Source of the DNA: Aureisphaera galaxeae
Lineage (GTDB): Bacteria; Bacteroidota; Bacteroidia; Flavobacteriales; Flavobacteriaceae
Assembly: GCF_028561275.1 (NCBI RefSeq)
Contig: NZ_JAQQTF010000002.1
Coordinates: forward strand, 466,812 to 530,811
Direction of reading: 5' to 3'
Length of the DNA: 64,000 bases
Part shown: positions 34,167 to 43,162 of the stretch, one piece after another
Numbering within the stretch: position 1 is the first letter of the stretch
Layout of the letters: every line of letters begins with the position of its first letter
The notes under the pieces: generated by a model
What the model saw: only the letters and a program-made list of their open reading frames with translations
The model's database searches: none
Told to the model about the DNA's origin: nothing
Position numbers and translations under genes: made by a program

Positions 34167-34901
34167 CTAACCCCGTTCCTGTCTCCAAACCGTATTGCCA
34201 AGCACTTTCTCCTTTACCTCTTTCCTGAAATTGCGCCCTATGGGGATTTTATGAGAGCCAATTGTGAGTTCGTGCGATTCCATGCGATCAATTTTGGAAA
34301 TGGAAACGATATAGGATTTATGTGTCCTTATGAAACCATGATTTTCTAAGTTTCCTTCAGCTTGTTTTAAGGGGAGCAGAGAAACGATTTTACCTTGAGT
34401 AGTGAAAAAAGTAACATAATTCTGAAGGGCCTGTACGAATAGAATATCGTTGAAATAGATCTTTTCATATCGGTTGTCGCACTTTACAAAGAAGAAATCC
34501 TGTTCGATAGAAGCTTCGGGATGTATTGGAGAGGTAATAGGGGAAGGAATATGAAGTTTATAGGCCTTGGTAACTGCCTTTAAAAAGCGATTGAAGGTAA
34601 TTGGCTTCAAGAGATAATCTACCACATCCAATTCAAAACCTTCCAAAGCATAACTGGGATAGGCCGTAGTAAGAATCACCTTAGGAAGATTGGGTGTAAT
34701 TTTCAAAAACTCTATACCGCTAATAATGGGCATTTGGATGTCCATAAAGATAAGATCCACTTCTGTATCGGAAAGCAATTTGTTTAACTCCAATGCATTG
34801 GCGCCTTGCCCGGCTAAGGAAAGGAAATCCACTTCCTTAATGTAGTTTGCCAAACCTTCTCTGGCCAAAGGTTCATCGTCTATAATTACACAGCGTATCA
34901 T
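34167..34901 (-). CDS. LytTR response regulator
   Basis: 244 residues. Receiver 1-120 with phospho-acceptor Asp in VDLIFMDIQMP near 55 and Lys in DYLLKPI near 105. LytTR DNA-binding domain from about 135: EQDFFFVKCDNRYEKI and HGFIRTHKSYIVSISKID, HKIPIGRNFRKEVKEKVL. The cognate sensor gene starts upstream and overlaps by 4 bp. Candidate target direct repeats ATCAACGGT and ATCAACGAC lie at 36086 and 36107. Confidence 0.9.
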   Translation of the reverse strand: MIRCVIIDDEPLAREGLANYIKEVDFLSLAGQGANALELNKLLSDTEVDLIFMDIQMPIISGIEFLKITPNLPKVILTTAYPSYALEGFELDVVDYLLKPITFNRFLKAVTKAYKLHIPSPITSPIHPEASIEQDFFFVKCDNRYEKIYFNDILFVQALQNYVTFFTTQGKIVSLLPLKQAEGNLENHGFIRTHKSYIVSISKIDRMESHELTIGSHKIPIGRNFRKEVKEKVLGNTVWRQERG

Positions 34902-36019
34902 ATGGCTTTCGGAATTGGGATGGACTGAGTATCGGCTTCCAATGTCATACGCAGTGACACTTTATAGGTGTTGAGTGAATCCGAGATGTTTAGCTCATGT
35001 GCGTTGGGATAGATCAATTCTAATCTGCGTTGTACATTTTTAAGTCCTAAGCCGCCGTAATCGACAACTTCGACGATCGAAGGTCCAGTAGGAGGCTTGC
35101 TATTGATGATTTCAAAACTTAACTGGTCGCCTTCTAGATGAAGTTTTAAATGCACCCAACTGGGATGCTCTTTGGTGGGATGGAAATGTTTAAAGGCGTT
35201 TTCAATAAAGGGCATCAATACGAAAGGAGCAATGGTCCATTGGGTGTCGTATGTCTTTGGGAATTCGGTTTTAATCTCCACATGATCATCGTAACGAAGT
35301 CGCTCTAATGTTAAAAAACTCTGGATGAATTGAAGCTCTTTGGAAAGTGGAATCTGGGGTTCATTACATTCATATAGCTGATAACGGAGTAACTCCGAAA
35401 ATCGGGAAAGCGATTCGCTGGCCAACTTAGAGTTCTTATCGATGAGTACAAAAATGGAATTGATGGTATTAAACAGAAAATGGGGGTTAAACTGTGATTT
35501 CAGGAATTTTAATTCGGATTCCAGTTTTTCGCGTTCCAATTCCTGTCTTCGTCTATTCGAATCGAGCCAGTTCTTTGCCAATTTTATGCTTATCCCAAAG
35601 GTCATGGAAGAAACCGAAGAGGGGAAAGCATCTTTTTTAAATACCGTTGTGACTGAATCCACATGATATTTGAAAGCCCCGCCATAATCCATTCCAGCCA
35701 ATGCTGTTGCCATATAAATACCAAGCATGATAACAAATGCCATGAAAACCACAGTAATCAAAGTCAATAATAGAAATGACAGTATTTTTCCTTTCTCTAG
35801 AAACTTGGGAATGAGATAATACAGGCAAAAGTAGACGCCAGCGGCTTGAACCAGTACGAATAGAAGAAACTTGGTCAAGTAAATGGGTGTTCCCAAGGAT
35901 TCGAAAGCCGTTATGCTACTATTCATATAAAAAGACCACCAGAGATAGTGGTACACCGACCAGAAAACCAGATGGTGCAACTTATACCTAAAAAACCAGT
36001 GTGTTTCAAGATTTTGCAT
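34898..36019 (-). CDS. LytS-type sensor histidine kinase
   Basis: 373 residues. Four membrane helices in the first about 155 residues (for example LVFWSVYHYLWWSFYMN), then the His_kinase motif LKSQFNPHFLFNTINSIF near 189-206 with the phospho-His, and HATPase near 275-373 (VLMPFIENAFKHFHP and GGLGLKNVQRRLEL). Overlaps the LytTR regulator gene by 4 bp; first gene of the pair. Confidence 0.9.
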   Translation of the reverse strand: MQNLETHWFFRYKLHHLVFWSVYHYLWWSFYMNSSITAFESLGTPIYLTKFLLFVLVQAAGVYFCLYYLIPKFLEKGKILSFLLLTLITVVFMAFVIMLGIYMATALAGMDYGGAFKYHVDSVTTVFKKDAFPSSVSSMTFGISIKLAKNWLDSNRRRQELEREKLESELKFLKSQFNPHFLFNTINSIFVLIDKNSKLASESLSRFSELLRYQLYECNEPQIPLSKELQFIQSFLTLERLRYDDHVEIKTEFPKTYDTQWTIAPFVLMPFIENAFKHFHPTKEHPSWVHLKLHLEGDQLSFEIINSKPPTGPSIVEVVDYGGLGLKNVQRRLELIYPNAHELNISDSLNTYKVSLRMTLEADTQSIPIPKAI

Positions 36020-36045
36020 TTCTTTTTAGGGGTAAATCCTATAGA

Positions 36046-36053
36046 CAAACCTA
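36046..36053 (-). promoter_or_regulatory. -7 box of the LytS/LytTR operon
   Basis: Minus strand TAGGTTTG fits TAnnTTTG, 27 bp upstream of the ATG. The LytTR repeats end about 33 bp upstream of it. Confidence 0.5.
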
Positions 36054-36085
36054 TAGTAAAAGACAGAATTTTAACAGATTATCGT

Positions 36086-36115
36086 ATCAACGGTACAAGA
36101 TAATTGATCAACGAC
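36086..36115 (-). promoter_or_regulatory. Candidate LytTR binding direct repeats
   Basis: On the minus strand ACCGTTGAT and GTCGTTGAT, at 36086-36094 and 36107-36115, a 21-bp period (9-bp sites, 12-bp gap), as for AgrA-type LytTR sites. Site 1 fits the LytTR consensus fully; site 2 in seven of nine positions. Confidence 0.5.
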
Positions 36116-36297
36116 ATTCTTTACGCGATAACCGTTTTTTTTAAGAATACTTTGTCATAAACTCATCTTAAAGTACGGAAATACTTGCGATGATCAAGAA
36201 TATCAAGGAGCTGGTCAATGTCCTTTTTTAATGTAGTGAAGTAGGACAATATTTGTCATGTCCAACAAATAATCTAACATTAAAAATAGTATCAATC

Positions 36298-36792
36298 ATG
36301 AAAACGCTCTTATTTAGTTTGGCATTCCTAACAGCCACCGTGGCTGGTTTTGCCCAGAACACTCCCGGAAATGAAGTCACCTCGGTGATGAACTTAGACT
36401 ATATGAATGCCGTACAACAAAAATCGGAATCAACCAGTATTGGTGAACTCCAGCAACAAGTGGCATCTTGGGATGTTCGTAAACAGAAAGAATTCGACAG
36501 AAGACAAGATTTATTTACGGTTGTTTTTAAATCGGAAAATGGAAATATTGAGGCCACTTTCGACAAAAATGGCGAAATATATTCCACTTCAGAAACCTAT
36601 ACGAATATGGTATTGCCGAAAAAGATTCATCGAAAAGTAATGGAACAGTTTCCAGGATGGGAAGTGGTGAAAAGCAAACAAATCCTTACATACAAACGCT
36701 CACAAGAACCAGAGGTTTGTTATTCCTTGAAGTTGACGCAGGGTTCCAAAAGAAAAACGATTCGTTTGAACGAAAAGTCCGAAAAAATATAA
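36298..36792 (+). CDS. Small secreted protein, PepSY-like
   Basis: 164 residues from ATG 36298 with a signal peptide (MKTLLFSLAFLTATVAGFAQ). The mature chain has a charged helix (SIGELQQQVASWDVRKQKEF) and beta strands (LFTVVFKSENGNIEATFDKNG), then VLPKKIHRKVMEQFPGWEVVKS near 110-131, which resembles PepSY/beta-lactamase-inhibitor-like domains seen next to two-component genes. Divergent from LytS, with the LytTR repeats in between, so it may belong to the same response. Function unknown. Confidence 0.65.
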   Translation: MKTLLFSLAFLTATVAGFAQNTPGNEVTSVMNLDYMNAVQQKSESTSIGELQQQVASWDVRKQKEFDRRQDLFTVVFKSENGNIEATFDKNGEIYSTSETYTNMVLPKKIHRKVMEQFPGWEVVKSKQILTYKRSQEPEVCYSLKLTQGSKRKTIRLNEKSEKI

Positions 36793-36819
36793 AGGGGGAT
36801 AACCTCGAACTTTTAAAAA

Positions 36820-36862
36820 ACTCCATACCCGTCATCCTTGGAAGGCGGGTTTTTATATTATA
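36820..36862 (+). terminator. Terminator after the PepSY-like gene
   Basis: ACCCGTC and GGCGGGT flank a CCTTGGAAGG hairpin followed by five Ts; 35 bp past the stop. Confidence 0.6.
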
Positions 36863-36878
36863 ACTAATGAAGGCCTAA

Positions 36879-39071
36879 TTAAGCCAAAATACTTTCGTGT
36901 CCAGAATCCTTTACAAACAGGCACGAGCTATTGGTTTTTTGGGTCATCTCTTTCACAAACTCGAAACGTAGATCGGCATTCATGCCGAAGATGTTTAGGT
37001 CGGCTCGAGGTGCTTGGGTGACAATGGTCCTGAAATTACCCACATGGACTTCCTTTAAGGTATCGGGAAGACGCGCAAGATCGGTGAGTTTATTCAGAAA
37101 GTTGGTGGCGTTTTTAAGTTCTGCTTCATCATCAATCACCATAATCAATCGAATTTTGGCATTCCAATTTTTCTTCAGTTTATAGGCAATAAGGGTAGAA
37201 AGGTCCAAGTTACCAATATCCCAACCCAAACTCCAATTGTCCTTCCTATCACTAAGCCAAACATTGATGGTATTGCGTTGCCCCAATAAGGCGGTTGGAT
37301 GCGACTGATACACCAAACAACCAACCTCCAATCGAATGCATTCTCGAATTACAGGACGTAATTCCGTTTCGTAATCATCATGTTGTTGGAGGTTTAAAAA
37401 GACAATATTGGGTCTGAAGAAAGCACCTAATAACGCCTGATTCCCATAATTAACACCCTTGGCAAATTCGGTGGTGTTTATGATGGTCCAGCTAGAGAAT
37501 ACATCCTTATCCCGAAAGGCTTGAGCCAAGTTTTCCAGTTCTGAAGGCATGGTGCTGTCATTGGAATCCGGTTCTATCCCCAATAGTTTTATCGAGCCTT
37601 TGGGATGCGAAATACTGTGCAAAAAATCGAAGTTACCCCGAGCTCCCGTAAGATCACGTACTGGAACCATGAGATTGGGTTTCCAGGCACGTTGCTGCAT
37701 TTTTTTCATTCCCCAAGTGTGTTTGGCGGCCCATTCTGCAAAGGAGACAAAGAGTCCGGATCGAACGTCCTCGAAAGGCGTTTCCAAATTCTGTCGGGAT
37801 AAATACCAGTATACCGCCAGAACAATACCGATGGTTATCAAACTTATGGTAGGATTGATAATGAACATGGCCAATACCGATGAGATCAATCCCAACCACG
37901 GAATCCATCGCCTTACTTTAAAAATGGGCCTGTAGCTTATTAATCCCAATTTCTGTTCTATGATGACTACGATATTGATCATGGCGTAGGTCACCAAGAA
38001 GAAAAGCGTAACCAGGGGAGCTACGGCATTCAGGTTTCTAAGAAGCATGGTGGCGAAAATCAGGATTCCTGTGACAATCATGGCGTTTCTGGGTTGTCCG
38101 TTGGCGCTCTTTCCAGCCAGAAATTGGGATTTTGGTAACACCTGATGCTCACCCATGGCAAATAGGATTCGTGATGATCCAACAAGGGAAGCCAATGCCG
38201 ATGAAAATGTGGCGCCTAGAATTCCGGCGATGATCAATGGGCCGAAGTAGGCATTGTCGATGATGATATTATAATTTGAAACCAATTCCTGTTCTGTAGC
38301 AGATCGCGCCAGCCAAAAGGCCAACAACATATAGATAACGAAGCTAACTCCGATTGCCCAAAGCGTCCCTACCGGAATACTTTTGCGAGGATCTTTAAGT
38401 TCGCCGGACATGTTCGCACCTGCCATAATTCCGGTTGCAGCCGGGAAAAAGACGGCAAAGACCAACCAGAAATTGCTACCTTCAAAGTCGTTTTCTGGCG
38501 AACCTTCAAAACTACCCCAACTTAGGGCTTCTTTGGTTGGAATGACCATGGATCCATCGTAAGCCGCCAAGACCACGGATACCAAGGAGGCTATGATAAT
38601 GACCATGATGATGTACTGAATCTTAATAGCCAAGTTGGCACTTATGTAGGCAATGGTTAATAGTCCTGCAAATACACAAATATCGATCAAAAACGGGTTG
38701 TGATCTGGGAATATACCCAACCAACCTTCCCGAAAACCGAAGATATACATGGTTACGGCTAATCCTTGAGAAATATATCTGGGGATGCCCAAGCTTCCAC
38801 CTACTTCTAGACCGAGGGACTGCGAAATAATAGCGTACGCACCACCGGCTCCAATTCGGATATTGGTAGTAATGGCCGACATGGATAGAGCCGTACAAAG
38901 CGTGATTAAAAAGGAAATGATGATGACAAGCCAAGCACCCAATAAACCGGCATTACCCACAACCCATCCCATCCGGAGGTACATGATTACCCCTAAAATG
39001 GTAAGCAAGGTAGGTGTAAAAACACCCCCAAAGGTTCCGAATTTTTTGGCTTTCGATAGATCCTGCTCCAT
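36879..39071 (-). CDS. Cation-chloride cotransporter (SLC12-like)
   Basis: 730 residues. About twelve membrane helices in the first 445 residues: LGVIMYLRMGWVVGNAGLLG near 27-46 and SAITTNIRIGAGGAYAIISQ near 65-84 (helix 1 and 3 of the CCC branch of APC transporters), and PAATGIMAGANMSGELKDPRKSIP near 210-233. A large soluble C-terminal part (residues 450-730) resembles the CCC regulatory domain. These move chloride with sodium or potassium. Which cations are coupled is not shown. A single gene. Confidence 0.88.
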   Translation of the reverse strand: MEQDLSKAKKFGTFGGVFTPTLLTILGVIMYLRMGWVVGNAGLLGAWLVIIISFLITLCTALSMSAITTNIRIGAGGAYAIISQSLGLEVGGSLGIPRYISQGLAVTMYIFGFREGWLGIFPDHNPFLIDICVFAGLLTIAYISANLAIKIQYIIMVIIIASLVSVVLAAYDGSMVIPTKEALSWGSFEGSPENDFEGSNFWLVFAVFFPAATGIMAGANMSGELKDPRKSIPVGTLWAIGVSFVIYMLLAFWLARSATEQELVSNYNIIIDNAYFGPLIIAGILGATFSSALASLVGSSRILFAMGEHQVLPKSQFLAGKSANGQPRNAMIVTGILIFATMLLRNLNAVAPLVTLFFLVTYAMINIVVIIEQKLGLISYRPIFKVRRWIPWLGLISSVLAMFIINPTISLITIGIVLAVYWYLSRQNLETPFEDVRSGLFVSFAEWAAKHTWGMKKMQQRAWKPNLMVPVRDLTGARGNFDFLHSISHPKGSIKLLGIEPDSNDSTMPSELENLAQAFRDKDVFSSWTIINTTEFAKGVNYGNQALLGAFFRPNIVFLNLQQHDDYETELRPVIRECIRLEVGCLVYQSHPTALLGQRNTINVWLSDRKDNWSLGWDIGNLDLSTLIAYKLKKNWNAKIRLIMVIDDEAELKNATNFLNKLTDLARLPDTLKEVHVGNFRTIVTQAPRADLNIFGMNADLRFEFVKEMTQKTNSSCLFVKDSGHESILA

Positions 39072-39376
39072 GGCTACTACAATATTAGCGTTTTTGAGGG
39101 ATTATTTTGAACAACTATAATTAATAGCGCCATGTGCTATTTGACAAATGATGAATCTAAATACCGATCAGAGGTTATCTCATACGTCCAAATCTCAAGG
39201 GATTGAGAGCTTTGCATAAAAGGACGGTTAATCAAAATAATTGCGTGGGTGCTTGTTTAATTGTCAGGTGATTATATGTCGTTTGTCAACTTTGTCTAAA
39301 TATTTGATCGTTATGATTTTAATTGGTAAAGTTTGTTAAATTTTATCTCTTCCTGTATATTTTGAGTTAAATAAAC

Positions 39377-39384
39377 TATATTTG
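39377..39384 (+). promoter_or_regulatory. -7 box of the eight-gene AT-rich operon
   Basis: TATATTTG, an exact TAnnTTTG, which lies in the left arm of the 20-bp inverted repeat. The TTG start is at 39429. No TTTG sits 19 bp upstream. Confidence 0.5.
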
Positions 39385-39421
39385 ATTGATTTAAAAAGAT
39401 ATTTTTAAATCAATCAAATAT
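39378..39421. promoter_or_regulatory. Perfect 20-bp inverted repeat over the promoter
   Basis: ATATTTGATTGATTTAAAAA (39378-39397) and its exact complement (39402-39421) are separated by GATA. It covers the -7 box and ends 7 bp before the TTG start, fitting an operator or a 5' leader hairpin. Confidence 0.7.
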
Positions 39422-39428
39422 TTAAGAT

Positions 39429-41255
39429 TTGAATCAGTTTTTTAAAGAGAATGAAGATTTAAGTTTTTTCGATGATCATTTTAGGTGGTTGGTGCGCGCA
39501 TTTCCGGTACTTGTTTGTGGGCTTCGGCAGGATGCATTGTATGGGAGGACTTTGGATTTAGGAAAGCTAGGAAAGAATGATCGGTTGGCCTTACTTATTA
39601 TTTTAAGAGCATTTCATTTAGGGCAGGAACAAGATTGTAATGATGAGTTGCGGGATGATGCGAATAGTAGGCTCGATCGGGCTGGAATTAAAGTAGGGCA
39701 TATTGAGATTGCTTACGGCTATTACATCAAAAATGGTTTGTCTGCATTAAGAGATAAGCTGATGCTCATCGAGAAAGGTGCAGGCCAAAATATATCGATT
39801 TTTGGAATAAGGAATGGGAAAAAGAACCCTACCCTTACTAGGAGGTTGGGTGATTTATTGAAATTTTCAATTTTAATTCCGTATGACCTGAAATATCTGC
39901 GAGACCCTTTGAACAATGAGCTTTATGCAGGTATTCGAACCCAAAGTAATAGTCCTGGTGGGGAGAAGATCTATTTTGTGAACAGGTCTGGGACTTCAAG
40001 AGACATAAGGTATTATATAACTCCGGTGGCAAGATTGCTGATTGAATATGCTTTTGAGCCAGAAGTTTTATCGAGGAAATTTATAAAGGGGATGGTGTTG
40101 GCTCAGCTGAATTTAGAAACACGTAGAAGCAATAAAGAGAATAAAATCTCCGTATTCCGCCCATACTATTTTTTTGATATGGACGAAATGGCTCAGCCAA
40201 GCTTTAGTGTTAATGAGAAGTTAGAATTCACACGTGTGTCTCATAGATTTCTGGAAGTCTTTGCCCCGAATAGTGATAGAGTTTTTATTAGAGGGTATAA
40301 GCTAATGGATTTTTTAAAAGAGCAGAAATTTGAGATTTATGATGCTTTTGGCAATGAGACTCACGGCTCGCTTGAGAAGGGATTAGAGAGTATACTAGAT
40401 TCTCAGTCTTCGTTTGCCGATTCTCGAACTAAAAAAGGGGTGAATTATCTTAATATTAAAAAAGTTGATCGAAATAATAATGAATCTTATTTTGTTTTGT
40501 TTATAACGTTTCAGACTAGACATGTTGGTCTTCAGGGAACAATTGTTGATGCGACTTCTAAAGTTGATTTGAGTAGGGAGTCTAATATTATGGCAACTAG
40601 AGCTTTTGAAGACTTTGTTCACGATTTCAAACAGCCTCTTTCAAACATTATACATTGTGTTATGAATTGTGAGCTGATATTTGAGTCTAGTTCGTTTCCA
40701 GAAGATTCGTATAGTTTGCTAAAACAGGAATTTCTCGAGCTGTCGAGTGAGATTAGTTCACTTGAAAGAAGATCGAATATAACCATGATGAACCTGAGAA
40801 GTCATCTTCACAATTATTATACAAGCAGTAGAACTATTTCAGAGTCTATTTTTGCAGGGGTAAGTGCTGTAAGGTCTTCTGTTGGCGAGTTAGATGTAAA
40901 TGTAGAATTGAATGATGAAGTCAAGGAGGTTACCATTCAAGAACTAGACCTCACTTCTATCACAATAAATATTCTTAGAAATTCATTTAGTCATAATCGA
41001 TCTGAAAAAGAGAATCTCAAAATTCGCATTATTGGAGAAATGGTAGATTCAAAATCCAACATTGTGAAAATTAGCTTTGAAGATAATGGTGCTGGATTCG
41101 AAGCTGATATTATAGATAAAATTAGCGCTAATGACTTTCCATCTAAATTACAATTAATCAAGCAAGTACTCGAAAGGAGGGGTGGTGTTTTCGATGTTTC
41201 AAATAAGAGTGCTTTTTTGGGAGGAGCTTCTGTTGAGTTGAAATTCAAAATTTAA
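39429..41255 (+). CDS. Soluble histidine kinase with unrecognised N-terminal domain
   Basis: 608 residues; TTG start at 39429, the only in-frame option before the conserved part. No membrane helix. Residues 1-250 (LGKNDRLALLIILRAFHLGQ, LDRAGIKVGHIEIAYGYYIK) form a mixed region that I do not recognise; 265-390 could be a PAS domain. The kinase core has H-box His398 in FVHDFKQPLSNI, N-box near 514-518 (NILRNSFSHN) and G-box at Asp552 (FEDNGAGFEAD). First gene of an AT-rich plus-strand operon; a receiver gene follows 4 bp later. Likely a cytosolic sensor of an internal cue. Confidence 0.8.
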   Translation: MNQFFKENEDLSFFDDHFRWLVRAFPVLVCGLRQDALYGRTLDLGKLGKNDRLALLIILRAFHLGQEQDCNDELRDDANSRLDRAGIKVGHIEIAYGYYIKNGLSALRDKLMLIEKGAGQNISIFGIRNGKKNPTLTRRLGDLLKFSILIPYDLKYLRDPLNNELYAGIRTQSNSPGGEKIYFVNRSGTSRDIRYYITPVARLLIEYAFEPEVLSRKFIKGMVLAQLNLETRRSNKENKISVFRPYYFFDMDEMAQPSFSVNEKLEFTRVSHRFLEVFAPNSDRVFIRGYKLMDFLKEQKFEIYDAFGNETHGSLEKGLESILDSQSSFADSRTKKGVNYLNIKKVDRNNNESYFVLFITFQTRHVGLQGTIVDATSKVDLSRESNIMATRAFEDFVHDFKQPLSNIIHCVMNCELIFESSSFPEDSYSLLKQEFLELSSEISSLERRSNITMMNLRSHLHNYYTSSRTISESIFAGVSAVRSSVGELDVNVELNDEVKEVTIQELDLTSITINILRNSFSHNRSEKENLKIRIIGEMVDSKSNIVKISFEDNGAGFEADIIDKISANDFPSKLQLIKQVLERRGGVFDVSNKSAFLGGASVELKFKI

Positions 41256-41259
41256 TTTT

Positions 41260-41679
41260 ATGAAAGAACTTAAGATTTTGATTGTCGAGAATATAGATTA
41301 TAAACAGAATCTGTGGATTAAAACTTTCCAAATAATATCCAAGATACATAAATTGAAAATAGGAGCCATCCACACTGCTAAAAATGGGGTAGAGGTCGAA
41401 AATTATATAGAGAGCAATGTCTATGATTTGGCGATTTTAGATATACAATTAGACATGCCTTTAGAAAAAGATGGTATTTATCTTGCTCATTTATTGAGGA
41501 ATAAAGAAAAAAGCCAGCTTATATATTTGACCACGGCTTATCGTAAAGGACAGTACGAAGAACAAGTTCAGAATTTGTTAAAAAGTGGAATAATCAATGG
41601 GTTTATTCATAAAGCAGATGGAGGAGTTCCGACTTTGAAGAAAGAGATTGAGGATATAAAAAACTTATTAATGGAATAG
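41260..41679 (+). CDS. Stand-alone response-regulator receiver
   Basis: 139 residues, receiver domain only. Acidic VENID in the first beta strand, phospho-acceptor Asp61 in LAILDIQLDMPLEKDG, conserved Thr in IYLTTAY (about 90-96) and Lys in GFIHKADG. There is no DNA-binding output, so it must act through another protein, probably the kinase, the channel-like protein or the importer. Begins 4 bp after the kinase stop. Confidence 0.85.
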   Translation: MKELKILIVENIDYKQNLWIKTFQIISKIHKLKIGAIHTAKNGVEVENYIESNVYDLAILDIQLDMPLEKDGIYLAHLLRNKEKSQLIYLTTAYRKGQYEEQVQNLLKSGIINGFIHKADGGVPTLKKEIEDIKNLLME

Positions 41680-41698
41680 ATTTACCAAGAATATTCTT

Positions 41699-42388
41699 AT
41701 GGAAGGCAATCAACAAGATCAAGAACAAAAACTTAAAAATGATATCATGGAGTTTCACGATTTCATTGAGAAGGAATATGGAAAATTAAAAAGCTCTCTT
41801 GATATAGACAAAAATTATCCCTATTATCTTGATGCGAATAAGAAATTTGTATCGACTACACAGGAATACTTAGGCGCATATAAGAGTAAGGATTTGCAAT
41901 TGATATATATAACCGGGCTTAGAAAAATTAGGAAACTTTCTAAGGACAATGGAGATTTAGAATCGGGGAAGTACTTGTGGGTCTCCGAAAACGATGCACG
42001 AAAAAAAACCTACTTAATTGGGAAGAGCAAGAGTTATACAAAGTGGTTGTTATTCAAATTTTGGAGGGCAATTAGTGTTTATGGCACAAGCTTTTCAAGA
42101 ATTTTATACATAAGCTTCATAACAATTATTCTTAGTTCTATTTTAGTAATGATTGCAGACTATGGTTTTGGGAATACGGAATTTGTCGGTTTTTCTGAGG
42201 AGTCTTTTAGATACGTATTTAGAACAATTTATTCTTCTTTTTCCGCTTTTGTTGGTGTTGGCGTAATTGAAATAGCGAACAATAATCCTTTGGTCTATCT
42301 GATTTTGATGCTTGAGACTATAATAGGGTATTCAGTTTTTGCAGCTTTCCTGTCTTTGATTTCAGTTCAAATATTTTATACAGATTAA
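41699..42388 (+). CDS. Two-helix channel-like membrane protein with altered pore
   Basis: 229 residues. A charged cytosolic N terminus (1-130, with LKNDIMEFHDFIEKEYGKLK), then helix 1 (ILYISFITIILSSILVMIAD, about 136-155), a pore-like loop and helix 2 (NPLVYLILMLETIIGYSVFA, about 195-214). The spacing of pore and second helix is that of Ion_trans_2 potassium channels, but the usual TTVGYGD is SAFVGVGVIEI at residues 182-192, with VGVG in place of the filter. It could be a channel with changed selectivity or a non-conducting relative. Its place after a kinase and receiver suggests that it is their output. The homology is inferred from pattern only. Confidence 0.6.
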   Translation: MEGNQQDQEQKLKNDIMEFHDFIEKEYGKLKSSLDIDKNYPYYLDANKKFVSTTQEYLGAYKSKDLQLIYITGLRKIRKLSKDNGDLESGKYLWVSENDARKKTYLIGKSKSYTKWLLFKFWRAISVYGTSFSRILYISFITIILSSILVMIADYGFGNTEFVGFSEESFRYVFRTIYSSFSAFVGVGVIEIANNNPLVYLILMLETIIGYSVFAAFLSLISVQIFYTD

Positions 42389-42394
42389 ATCACT

Positions 42395-43162
42395 ATGAGG
42401 AGAATTTCAAAAATATTTGGCGCGATATTAATGCTATCTATAGCATTTGTGTTTGTTGAATACTTCTTGAAATGGTTAGAGGTGCCGAACTATCTGATAC
42501 CAAGGCCTACAGAGGTTTTTGAGGTTGTCAAATTAAAGTTCAATTACCTTCTTGAGAACACCTTTACCACTGTTGTTGAGTCAATCTTGGGGTTTTTACT
42601 TGGGAATTCCATTGCATTTTTATTAGCGGTAGGTTTTCATCTTTTTCCAAGAATTGAGAAAGCAGGTCTTAGCGTTTCTGTAATGATTAAAGCAATTCCC
42701 ATAATTGCCTTAGCACCTTTATTTGTGATTTGGTTCGGCAATGGGATGTTTGGTAAGGTTTTAATGGCGGCCTTAGTGTGTTTTTTTCCAATGCTAATAA
42801 ATACTATTTCTGGGATTAAAGACGTAGATCCAAATCTTATCGATTATACCAGGAGCTTATCTCTTTCGAACATTCAAATTATTAGATTTGTTAGAATCCC
42901 TTCCTCTCTTCCCTATGTTTTTGCGGCACTTAAAACTTCGTCAACAATTAGTGTCGTAGGAGCTATAATAGCTGAACTTACAGGGTCCGACGCAGGTATT
43001 GGACATATTCTACAGGTTTCTGTGTATCAATTAGAAACCGATTTAATGTTTGCCGCTATTCTTTTTATTACAGTATTTGGTCTAACATTCTATTATTCCA
43101 TTGAATTCCTTGAACGTAAAATTTTAAAAAAATATAGTTATGTACAATATCAAAATAATTAG
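42395..43162 (+). CDS. ABC importer permease, SsuC/TauC-like
   Basis: 255 residues, about six membrane helices. The EAA loop matches the nitrate/sulfonate/taurine permease family: IDYTRSLSLSNIQIIRFVRIPSSLPY near 148-173 and a C-terminal YSIEFLERKILKKY. Partner of the ATPase at 45019 and of the binding protein that starts inside its last 23 bases. Substrate unknown. Confidence 0.87.
   Translation: MRRISKIFGAILMLSIAFVFVEYFLKWLEVPNYLIPRPTEVFEVVKLKFNYLLENTFTTVVESILGFLLGNSIAFLLAVGFHLFPRIEKAGLSVSVMIKAIPIIALAPLFVIWFGNGMFGKVLMAALVCFFPMLINTISGIKDVDPNLIDYTRSLSLSNIQIIRFVRIPSSLPYVFAALKTSSTISVVGAIIAELTGSDAGIGHILQVSVYQLETDLMFAAILFITVFGLTFYYSIEFLERKILKKYSYVQYQNN

Larger units (their letters stand above)
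39072..39428. other. AT-rich intergenic region before the AT-rich operon
   Basis: 357 bp with no plausible gene. Its right part carries the -7 box and the 20-bp inverted repeat listed separately. The left part is AT-rich with no terminator I can support for the divergent neighbour. Confidence 0.6.

Noticed and set aside
32461-39071. Looked for transposases, integrases or tRNA-borne insertion near tRNA-Asp.
   Set aside because: None found; the genes there are ordinary envelope and regulatory genes.
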